In this document: positions 1 through 5,835 of the stretch, in pieces
How the letters are laid out: each line of letters begins with the position of its first letter
How positions within the stretch are numbered: position 1 is the first letter of the stretch
Source: Actinomycetes bacterium
Lineage (GTDB): Bacteria; Actinomycetota; Thermoleophilia; Gaiellales; Gaiellaceae
Assembly (NCBI GenBank): GCA_030624785.1
Contig: JAUXJK010000120.1
Span: 1 to 6,446 of the forward strand
Length of the DNA: 6,446 bases
Direction of reading: 5' to 3'
Program-made: the position numbers and the translations under genes
Notes under the pieces: model-generated
Databases searched by the model: none
Told to the model about the DNA's origin: nothing
Seen by the model: only the letters and a program-made list of their open reading frames with translations

Positions 1-57
1 CCTCATGAGCGACGAATGAACTAACGATTGCGGCTCGAGTTTGGGTTGGTGCGCCGA

Positions 58-1011
58 TCAGCTCGCGTGGAACTGTTGCATCACGCTCTCGGCGAAGACT
101 TCCGCCTCGCCGTAGTTGAGCCCCGGCCAGAGGCTCAGAAGCAGGTGATCGACGCCAGCTTCTCTCCAGGCGTGGATCTGCTCAATGACCTGCTCCGGCG
201 TACCGGCCAGCACATGGCGTTGCGCCTGTTCGTCGTCCCAGCCAACACGTGCTTGTAGATCGCCGATGCGTCGAGCGACCTCGCTCTCCTCGCCGATGAT
301 CGGAACCAGCGATGTGCTGGTCTCGATCTCGTTGGCGTCGCGGCCGATCTCGTCGCAGAGCGCCCGTACTCGTTCCCATTTCATCCGGAAATGGTCGGGA
401 GTCACACCCGCGGCTCCGTCCGGGAGATCCCACCGATCGGCATAGCGCGCCACGTTGTGCATAAGACGTTCGCCCGCTCCGCCGAGCAAGATCGGTGGGC
501 CAGGCGACTGAACCGGCGCTGGCATGGCCGGCGCGTCCTTGACCGTGTAGTAGCTGCCGTTATACGTGAAGCGCCCCGGCGACCACATGCCACGGATGAT
601 CTCGAGCGACTCCGCGAGCATCTCTGCGCGGTCCTTCTTCGAAGGGAGATCGAGGCCGTAGTTCTCGTGTTCGGCCGGGTAGTACCCGGTTCCGATCCCT
701 AGTACGACGCGACCCCCGGTGGCGTGGTCAAGCGTCGTTGCCATCTTCGAAAGGAGTGCAGGGTGACGGAATGTATTGGCCAGCACGAGGTGTCCGACCT
801 CGAGCTTCTCGGTCACCATCGCGAGAGCACTCAGGACTGTCCAGCCTTCTAGCTGGTCATTGTCTAGGTCACCGACGATCGGTATCAGGTGGTCCCAGAC
901 AAAGCCCGAGTCGAAGCCGGAACGGTCGGCGAACTCCCAGACCTCGCGCATCTCGCTCCAGGTCACATTCTGCGGTCCCGTGAAGATTCCGAATTTCATT
1001 CGTTTTTTCAT
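58..1011 (-). CDS. LLM class flavin/F420-dependent oxidoreductase
   Basis: This 317-residue protein belongs to the luciferase-like monooxygenase superfamily, which are cytosolic TIM-barrel enzymes using reduced FMN or coenzyme F420. Family features seen are the N-terminal strand MKFGIFTGP (5-13), VWDHL (38-42), the block from FRHPALLSKMATTLDHATGG (81-100) into VLGIGTGYYPAEHENYGL, and PPILLGGAGERLM (172-184). Near the C terminus are LAGTPEQVIEQI (268-279) and GVDHLLL (286-292), typical of the F420-type members common in actinobacteria. The length suits the family. The reading frame stays open to 1242, but the added 77 residues lack family character and overlap the ligase gene. I chose the ATG at 1011, which has GAGAAG nine bases upstream; the ATG at 999 has no comparable ribosome site. 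The substrate cannot be told from sequence, and the F420 preference is inferred. It is divergent from the DNA ligase across 45 bp. Confidence 0.9.
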   Translation of the reverse strand: MKKRMKFGIFTGPQNVTWSEMREVWEFADRSGFDSGFVWDHLIPIVGDLDNDQLEGWTVLSALAMVTEKLEVGHLVLANTFRHPALLSKMATTLDHATGGRVVLGIGTGYYPAEHENYGLDLPSKKDRAEMLAESLEIIRGMWSPGRFTYNGSYYTVKDAPAMPAPVQSPGPPILLGGAGERLMHNVARYADRWDLPDGAAGVTPDHFRMKWERVRALCDEIGRDANEIETSTSLVPIIGEESEVARRIGDLQARVGWDDEQAQRHVLAGTPEQVIEQIHAWREAGVDHLLLSLWPGLNYGEAEVFAESVMQQFHAS

Positions 1012-1056
1012 GGCGCGTATCTTCTCACAGACGCTGGTGTGAGCGAGAATGGAACG
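1012..1056. promoter_or_regulatory. 45-bp divergent spacer with near-centred dyad
   Basis: The spacer separates the start codons of the monooxygenase (minus) and the ligase (plus). It contains a perfect inverted repeat, CTCACA at 1024-1029 and TGTGAG at 1038-1043, with 8 bases between the arms. The dyad centre (1033.5) almost coincides with the spacer centre (1034). Each arm reads TGTGAG towards its gene and runs into the purine-rich ribosome-binding segment: GTGAGAAG for the monooxygenase, GTGAGCGAG for the ligase. The spacer is too short for two complete promoters, so at least one promoter must lie inside the opposite gene. Whether the dyad is a protein-binding operator or two back-to-back ribosome-binding regions is not decided by the sequence. 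Confidence 0.35.
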
Positions 1057-2562
1057 ATGCGCTTCGAAACGCTCGTAGACGCGTCGGAGACAACCGCCGC
1101 GACCCGTAAACGGACAGAGAAGATCCAGGTACTTGCCGCCGTGTTTCGCGCGGTTGACGCCAATGAGGCCGTGGTCGCTGTTGGCTTCTTGCGTGGACGC
1201 CCGCGGCAAGGGAGGATTGGCACCGGCTGGGCCACTCTGCAAGCGGTTGACGTTGACGCGTCCAGTCAGCCGACCCTGACGCTCGCCGAGGTTGATGCGA
1301 CGCTCGGCTCGCTTGCCGAGATGTCGGGCCCCGGCGTCGAGTCTCGGCGCCGCGACGAACTCGGCTCGCTTCTCGCCCGTGCAACCGAGGGCGAGCAGCG
1401 CTTCCTGCGGCGCCTACTTACTGGCGAGCTCCGTCAGGGCGCCCTGGAGGGAATTGTGGCCGACGCTGTCGCCAAGGGGGCCGGCGTGTCGCAGGCGGCT
1501 GTGCGCCGTGCCGTCATGCTCACCGGCGATCTGGGACACACGGCGCAGATCGCGCTGACGCAAGGCGAGGAAGGGCTGATGGCGCTCAGCCTGGAGTTGC
1601 TGCGCCCGCTCAAGCCGATGCTCGCGGCGAGCGCTGAGACGGTCGAGGACGCCATCGACGAACTCGGCCGAGCGTTCGTGGAATGGAAGCTCGATGGTGC
1701 GCGCATCCAGGTTCACCGCAGCGGCGACGACGTGCGTATCTACACGCGGAATCTCAACGATGTCACGACCAGACTTCCAGAGCTCGTCGTAGCTGTTTCG
1801 GAGCTGCAAACCGACATGGTCGTACTGGACGGCGAGGCGATGGCCATGGGGGAGGGAGAACGACCTGCCCCGTTCCAGGAGTCGATTAGTCGCTTCGCGC
1901 GAGATCAGCGTCATGCAAGGCAGATGACGGCCTTCTACTTCGACTGTCTCCACCTCGACGGAGTGGATCTGATCGACGAGCCCTTCAGCCTTCGGCGCCG
2001 CGCGTTGGAGGGTCTTGTCGGCGACACCGTGACGCCTGGGCGCGTGATCGCTGATCCAGCAGAGGCCCGTGCGTTCCTTGAAGAGGCGATCCAAGCCGGC
2101 CATGAAGGCGTGATGGTCAAGAACCTCGATGCGGCCTACGAGGCCGGTCGTCGCGGCAAGGCCTGGCGAAAGGTGAAGCCCGTCGTCACGGTCGATCTCG
2201 TCGTGCTCGCCGCCGACTGGGGTCACGGGCGGCGCGAAGGCTGGCTTTCGAATCTCCACCTCGGTGCGCGGAATATCGACGGGACGTTTGTCATGGTCGG
2301 TAAGACGTTCAAGGGAATGACCGACGAGCTGCTCGGCTGGCAGACGACGGAACTTCTTGCGCGAGAGGTCGAGCGTGAACGCGTCACTGTCCGTGTGCGC
2401 GAGGAGCTTGTCGTCGAGATCGCGCTCGATGGAATTCAACGCTCGACGCGCTATCCGGGCGGCGTCGCACTACGCTTCGCCCGCGTCAAGCGCTATCGGC
2501 CGGACAAGGCCTCGGGTGAGGCGACGACGATCGAGGAGCTTCGCGCTCTCCTACGCTTGTAG
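1057..2562 (+). CDS. ligB: ATP-dependent DNA ligase, LigB-type
   Basis: This 501-residue enzyme seals nicks in duplex DNA using ATP through a covalent lysyl-AMP intermediate. An N-terminal DNA-binding domain (about 1-185) includes RGRPRQGRIGTGW (46-58) and a helical LTGELRQGALEG segment. The adenylation domain follows with motif I EWKLDGAR (209-216; adenylated K211), RNL (231-233), motif III LDGEAM (257-262), motif IIIa FYFDCLHLDG (293-302), motif IV EGVMVKN (350-356) and motif V AWRKVKP (369-375). A C-terminal OB domain ends with motif VI-like RFARVKRYRPDK (473-484). All catalytic motifs are intact. Length and order match the roughly 500-residue ligases shared by archaea and actinobacteria (mycobacterial LigB class), not the LigC or LigD repair types. 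The frame is open back to 889; I chose the ATG at 1057 because MRFETLVDASETTAATRKRTEKI is a typical N terminus and GAGCGAG lies 9 bases upstream. GTG at 1039 is an alternative. It is probably an accessory ligase beside NAD-dependent LigA (inference). Confidence 0.93.
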   Translation: MRFETLVDASETTAATRKRTEKIQVLAAVFRAVDANEAVVAVGFLRGRPRQGRIGTGWATLQAVDVDASSQPTLTLAEVDATLGSLAEMSGPGVESRRRDELGSLLARATEGEQRFLRRLLTGELRQGALEGIVADAVAKGAGVSQAAVRRAVMLTGDLGHTAQIALTQGEEGLMALSLELLRPLKPMLAASAETVEDAIDELGRAFVEWKLDGARIQVHRSGDDVRIYTRNLNDVTTRLPELVVAVSELQTDMVVLDGEAMAMGEGERPAPFQESISRFARDQRHARQMTAFYFDCLHLDGVDLIDEPFSLRRRALEGLVGDTVTPGRVIADPAEARAFLEEAIQAGHEGVMVKNLDAAYEAGRRGKAWRKVKPVVTVDLVVLAADWGHGRREGWLSNLHLGARNIDGTFVMVGKTFKGMTDELLGWQTTELLAREVERERVTVRVREELVVEIALDGIQRSTRYPGGVALRFARVKRYRPDKASGEATTIEELRALLRL

Positions 2563-2565
2563 GGC

Positions 2566-2619
2566 GAACAGGCGTTTGATCTCGCCGGGGAACGCCAGCG
2601 CCCGAACGATCGCCTGTTC
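2566..2619. repeat. 9-bp perfect inverted repeat in convergent spacer
   Basis: GAACAGGCG at 2566-2574 is exactly mirrored by CGCCTGTTC at 2611-2619, with 36 bases between them; a few further bases inside the arms can pair imperfectly. It starts 3 bp after the ligase stop codon and ends about 40 bp before the stop of the convergent aldehyde dehydrogenase gene. That position suits a hairpin ending transcription from both sides. There is no T-run on either strand, so it is not a classical intrinsic terminator, and the long loop weakens the case. Confidence 0.3.
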
Positions 2620-2659
2620 CGAGGGCACCACGGGCGCGCCAGGCGCAGTATGTGAGGCT

Positions 2660-4102
2660 TTATACGCCGATGTAGACGCTCTTGAGGCGCGTGTAGAAGT
2701 CGACGGCGACGCTTCCCTGTTCACGGAACGTGTCGCTCGAAGAGCGTTTGATGCCGCCAAACGGGGCATTCAGGTCTACTCCAGTCGTTGGACGGTTGAT
2801 CTTGACAACCCCGACTTCCGCCTCATCTGCGAAGCGCATCGCTGCGCGCAGGTCATTGGTGACGATCCCGCCGGTAAGGCCATAGTTTGAGTCATTCGCG
2901 AGTCCGATGGCGGCGTCGAGGTCGTCCACGGCGAGCACGCTGATCACCGGGCCAAAGATCTCCTCGCTCGCAATGCGCATCGAGGCTGTGACGCCTGCAA
3001 AGATCGTTGGTTCGAACAGCTGTCCGCTAGCAACGGCGCCACCAGTGACGAGTTCTGCTCCCTCGTCTCTGCCAATCGCGATGTAGTTCTTGTCCGTTTC
3101 GAGTTGACTCTCGCTGACAACGGGACCCATGTTGACGCCAGCCTCTTGACCGTCCCCGGGCGCGAAGTCCGACGCTTTGGCCGCGAGAGCCTCGACGAAG
3201 GCGTCGTGAATGCCTGGCGTGCAGATGACACGGCTCGTGGCGGTACACGCCTGGCCGGTAAGCGCCCATCCACCTGCGGCTGCCACGCCGGCAGCGATGT
3301 CCGGATCAGCATCATCGAGAACGACCAGTGCGTTCTTTCCACCCATCTCAAGCTGGACGCGAGCCAGTCGAGCGCTTCCTATCTCGTTGATTCGCATTCC
3401 CACGTCAGTCGACCCTGTGAATGAAATCGCGGCGACGCGCGGGTCATGCACGAGTGCCTCACCGACGACGCTCCCCGACCCATTCACGATGTTCAGCACA
3501 CCGGCCGGCAAGCCAGCTTCGAGGAGGCATTCCGCGAGCAGCTGGACAGAGAGCGGCGTAATAGCGGCCGGCTTCATCACCACGCAGTTTCCAGCCACGA
3601 GAGCCGGAGCCAGTTTCCAGGTGGGAATCGCGATCGGGAAATTCCATGGTGTAATGAGTGCCACGACCCCGAGCGGTTCCTTGACCGTGTAGATGCTCGT
3701 GCCAGGCACGGACGATGGAATGGTCTCGCCTTTGAGACGCCATCCCTCGCCGGCGTGGAAGCGCAGAATGTCGGTCGCGCGCGTCACCTCTCCGGTTGCT
3801 TCGGCGAGGGTCTTGCCCTCTTCGGCGCAGAGGGCCTGGCTGACCTCCGCGCTTCTTGACGCGAGAAGCTCCGCGGCTCGCCCCAGGATCGCGCCCCGAG
3901 CAGGAGGCGCCGTATTGCGCCACGCGCGAAACGCATCTGTCGCCGCGCTAAGTGCGGCCTCGACATCGCTGGCGGTGCCCACGGCGAGGTTCGCGACGAG
4001 CTCGTCTGAGCGCGCGGGGTTGCGTCGCTCGGCTTCGGCTGAGCCTGTCCACTCGCCGCCGATCAGGTGCCGAACCTCGACTGGTGATGTTGCTGCGCTC
4101 AT
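2660..4102 (-). CDS. Aldehyde dehydrogenase, probable 2-oxoglutarate-semialdehyde dehydrogenase
   Basis: This full-length 480-residue NAD(P)-dependent aldehyde dehydrogenase has all catalytic parts: oxyanion Asn154 in PWNFP, Lys177 in MKPA, FTGS at 228-231, general-base Glu252 in LEMGGKN, nucleophile Cys286 in GQACTATSR, and EEIFGP at 380-385. The C-terminal run GVDLNAPFGG-IKRSSSDTFREQG (441-463) is the pattern I associate with 2-oxoglutarate-semialdehyde (2,5-dioxopentanoate) dehydrogenases such as the Bacillus YcbD/GucD group. Those enzymes oxidise the semialdehyde to 2-oxoglutarate in pentose, aldarate and hydroxyproline breakdown. Its start overlaps the stop of the upstream FAH-family gene in ATGA (4102-4099), and AAGAGAGG (4116-4109) lies six bases upstream, so the two are surely co-translated. 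That partner resembles the enzyme that makes this semialdehyde, which supports the call. Succinate-semialdehyde or another aldehyde remains possible. This is the last gene of the minus-strand cluster. Confidence 0.85.
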   Translation of the reverse strand: MSAATSPVEVRHLIGGEWTGSAEAERRNPARSDELVANLAVGTASDVEAALSAATDAFRAWRNTAPPARGAILGRAAELLASRSAEVSQALCAEEGKTLAEATGEVTRATDILRFHAGEGWRLKGETIPSSVPGTSIYTVKEPLGVVALITPWNFPIAIPTWKLAPALVAGNCVVMKPAAITPLSVQLLAECLLEAGLPAGVLNIVNGSGSVVGEALVHDPRVAAISFTGSTDVGMRINEIGSARLARVQLEMGGKNALVVLDDADPDIAAGVAAAGGWALTGQACTATSRVICTPGIHDAFVEALAAKASDFAPGDGQEAGVNMGPVVSESQLETDKNYIAIGRDEGAELVTGGAVASGQLFEPTIFAGVTASMRIASEEIFGPVISVLAVDDLDAAIGLANDSNYGLTGGIVTNDLRAAMRFADEAEVGVVKINRPTTGVDLNAPFGGIKRSSSDTFREQGSVAVDFYTRLKSVYIGV

Positions 4103-4971
4103 GCGACGCCTCTCTTTGACCGGTATACCGAGTGCTGTAGCTGTCCAACACCCTCGATGGTGATTTCGACGTCGTCGCCGTCCTCGAGCGTGAACTCATC
4201 GGGCGGAACAAGCCCGGTGCCGGTGCAGAGGACCACGCCCGCAGGATGTGACAACTCCCTGAAAAGATAGCCAATGAGCTCCGAGAAAGAGCGCTTCATC
4301 GACGCGACGCTCGTGTGGCCCGCGAACGCCTCCGAGCCATCACGCTCGATACGAAGGTCGATGCGTGCCGACTCAATCGCCCGGTCGACACCACGTGCGA
4401 GCACGAGCGTGTCAGAAAGCGCCAATGCATCATCGAAGATCTTCGCCTGCGCGAGGTACAGGGGATTCTGACCCTCGATCGAACGCGACGAGAGATCGTC
4501 GGCGACGAGGTAGCCGGCGAGCTCGCCCGTCGCCGTGATCACCAACGCCAGTTCGGGCTCCGGGACGTCCCAGGTCGAGTCAGCGCGAATACGCAGCGGC
4601 GAGCCTGGAGCCGGCACTCGCCAGCCGGCTGCCTTCATGAAGATCTCGGGTCGTTCGGCCTCGAACGCGAGGTCGTAGACATCTTTGACTGTCGATTCCT
4701 CGACCCGGGCCTGGCGTGAGCGCTCGTAGGTGACGCCGGCCGCCCAGACCTCCTGCGATTCGACTGGCGCCAGCACGGGCCCGACGTCCGTCAGTGCTGG
4801 ACGCTGCACACTGCTGTCGATTACGGCGTAAACCTCGTCGAGCGGACAAGCGAGCAGCTGGTCGAGCGTTGCGTCGATGGGGTGGAGACCGTTCGAGCTC
4901 ACAGCGACCAGAGCGGCAGTGCCGTCCGCGCGCGCAACGCGCTGAAGTCCCATGGCTATTCCAGCGCTCAT
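4099..4971 (-). CDS. FAH-superfamily dehydratase, probable 2-keto-3-deoxy-D-arabinonate dehydratase
   Basis: This 290-residue protein of the fumarylacetoacetate hydrolase fold has a small N-terminal domain (about 1-68) and a catalytic domain starting at VESQEVWAAGVTYERSR (70-86). It resembles the archaeal 2-keto-3-deoxy-D-arabinonate dehydratase (KdaD) more than hydrolases of the fold: VYD plus RPEIFMKA (98-114), RADSTWDVPEPELAL (129-143), DDLSSRS-IEGQNPLYLAQAKIF (158-179) and CTGTGLVPP (249-257). By alignment from memory with Sulfolobus KdaD, Glu138, Glu140 and Asp159 take the metal-ligand positions and Lys177 the active-site lysine, with identical spacings. The reaction would be 2-keto-3-deoxy-pentonate to 2-oxoglutarate semialdehyde plus water, feeding the next gene. 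The start at 4971 is backed by GGAGAGG (4983-4977) five bases upstream; ATG 4953 is a weaker alternative. The usual SARD reads SSRS here (161-164). The alternative is a diketo-deoxy sugar acid hydrolase, such as the 2,4-diketo-3-deoxy-L-fuconate type. Confidence 0.8.
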   Translation of the reverse strand: MSAGIAMGLQRVARADGTAALVAVSSNGLHPIDATLDQLLACPLDEVYAVIDSSVQRPALTDVGPVLAPVESQEVWAAGVTYERSRQARVEESTVKDVYDLAFEAERPEIFMKAAGWRVPAPGSPLRIRADSTWDVPEPELALVITATGELAGYLVADDLSSRSIEGQNPLYLAQAKIFDDALALSDTLVLARGVDRAIESARIDLRIERDGSEAFAGHTSVASMKRSFSELIGYLFRELSHPAGVVLCTGTGLVPPDEFTLEDGDDVEITIEGVGQLQHSVYRSKRGVA

Positions 4972-4976
4972 CGCGG

Positions 4977-4983
4977 CCTCTCC
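4977..4983 (-). promoter_or_regulatory. Ribosome binding site of the FAH-family gene
   Basis: GGAGAGG on the minus strand ends five bases before the ATG at 4971. It is the best Shine-Dalgarno match in the cluster, and it decides the start in favour of 4971 over the in-frame ATG at 4953. Confidence 0.7.
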
Positions 4984-5012
4984 ATTCCTCGCACGTCGCC
5001 CGTTCGTCCAGC

Positions 5013-5042
5013 ATTATCTCGGCTCGGCGTCATCGGCCGCAA
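5013..5042 (-). promoter_or_regulatory. Candidate internal promoter of the dehydratase/aldehyde dehydrogenase pair
   Basis: In the 105-bp gap downstream of the SDR gene the minus strand reads TTGCGG (5042-5037), 18 bases, then GATAAT (5018-5013). The -10 box matches TATAAT at five of six positions; the -35 box keeps only the TTG core. Transcription would start near 5006, about 35 bases before the ATG at 4971, leaving room for the strong ribosome site. This would let the last two genes be expressed apart from the FAD enzyme and SDR. The call rests on motif and position only. Confidence 0.4.
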
Positions 5043-5076
5043 ATGACAGTCGGAGCCTAAGCTTGTAGCTCGCCAA

Positions 5077-5835
5077 CTATGCGGCCGTGTATCCCCCGTC
5101 TACGGGCAGCGTGACACCTGTGATGTGGCTCGCGGCAGACGAAGCGAGGAACAGGATGGCATCGGACACCTCCGTTGGGTCGGCGAAGCGGCCTAGCGGA
5201 ACGGTCTCGGCACGCTCACGGCGGAACGAGTCTGGATCAGGTTGTCGGGCTATCCAGGTCTTCACGAGGGGTGTCTCTGTCAGGCCCGGCGCAACGGCGT
5301 TCACCCGGATACCGTCGTCCGCCAGCTCGAGTGCAGCTGTTCGCGTCAGCGATAGCAGCGCCGCCTTCGTTGCCCCGTACACGGCCATGGTCGGCACACC
5401 GACGATCCCCGTACGGGAGGCGACGTTGACGATGGAGCCCCCGCGTCCTAGCATCGCCTCGGCTGTCGCCTGGAGCATCCACAGAGCGCCAAGCAGGTTC
5501 ACTTCGACGGCTCGGCGCGCGTCTTCTGCCGGGGTATCGATCAGCGAGGGGCCGGTCAGGTCGACCGCTGCGTTGTTGATGAGTACATCGACAGGGCCGA
5601 AATGTTCCGCGGCCGACGCAACCGCCCGCGAGGCGGTCTCCGGTTCGGCTACGTCGCCAGGTAGAAAGACGGCAGATTCCGGCCCGAGCTGCTGCACCAT
5701 CCGCCTGCCGAGCTCGATACGTCGCGCGACGCCGATCACGGATGCTCCTTGGCGCACGAGCGACTCTGCGACGGCGGCGCCAATGCCTTCCGTGGCGCCG
5801 GTGACGATCGCCACCTTGCCAGTGAAGCTGCTCAC
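5077..5835 (-). CDS. SDR family NAD(P)-dependent oxidoreductase
   Basis: This classical short-chain dehydrogenase of 252 residues, with a single Rossmann domain, is presumably a cytosolic tetramer. It has the cofactor loop TGATEGIG (12-19), Asp61, the structural NNAA (87-90), Asn113, and the catalytic Ser140, Tyr153 and Lys157 (YGATK). PGLTETPL (183-190) and the C-terminal VTLPVDGGYTAA complete the fold. Arg38-Arg39 after the second strand (VIGVARR) may point to NADP, an inference. The start is GTG at 5835, overlapping the stop of the upstream FAD gene in GTGA (5835-5832). An ATG at 6069 is in frame but would add 78 residues of unrelated sequence inside the FAD gene. Only weak purine-rich sequence precedes the GTG, so translation probably depends on ribosomes from upstream. 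The substrate is not readable. Given the neighbours, a sugar, sugar acid or polyol dehydrogenase is the best guess. Confidence 0.9.
   Translation of the reverse strand: MSSFTGKVAIVTGATEGIGAAVAESLVRQGASVIGVARRIELGRRMVQQLGPESAVFLPGDVAEPETASRAVASAAEHFGPVDVLINNAAVDLTGPSLIDTPAEDARRAVEVNLLGALWMLQATAEAMLGRGGSIVNVASRTGIVGVPTMAVYGATKAALLSLTRTAALELADDGIRVNAVAPGLTETPLVKTWIARQPDPDSFRRERAETVPLGRFADPTEVSDAILFLASSAASHITGVTLPVDGGYTAA

Noticed and set aside
995..1023. Weak ligase promoter (TTCATT and TATCTT, 17 bp apart)
   Set aside because: Only three of six and four of six positions match the consensus, too poor to call; it also lies largely inside the monooxygenase gene.
1024..1043. CRP-type operator
   Set aside because: The arms are in the wrong orientation: the site reads TCACA-N8-TGTGA, not TGTGA-N6-TCACA, so it does not fit that family.
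889..1056. Upstream extension of the ligase frame
   Set aside because: It overlaps the monooxygenase coding region and precedes the typical ligase N terminus, so it is just the open mirror frame.
1012..1242. 77-residue N-terminal extension of the monooxygenase
   Set aside because: It would overlap the start of the ligase by almost 190 bases and has no family resemblance; the fold begins normally at MKFGIF and a ribosome site supports 1011.
1414..2439. Long minus-strand open frame (341 codons) antisense to the DNA ligase
   Set aside because: It lies wholly inside an intact ligase gene with every catalytic motif. Its translation resembles no protein family I know and is rich in His, Arg and Leu, as expected from the mirror frame of a GC-rich gene.
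2633..2646. GC-rich palindromes (GGCGCGCC and GCGCCAGGCGC) as a terminator hairpin
   Set aside because: They have almost no loop and no following T-run, and short GC palindromes are expected by chance at this base composition.
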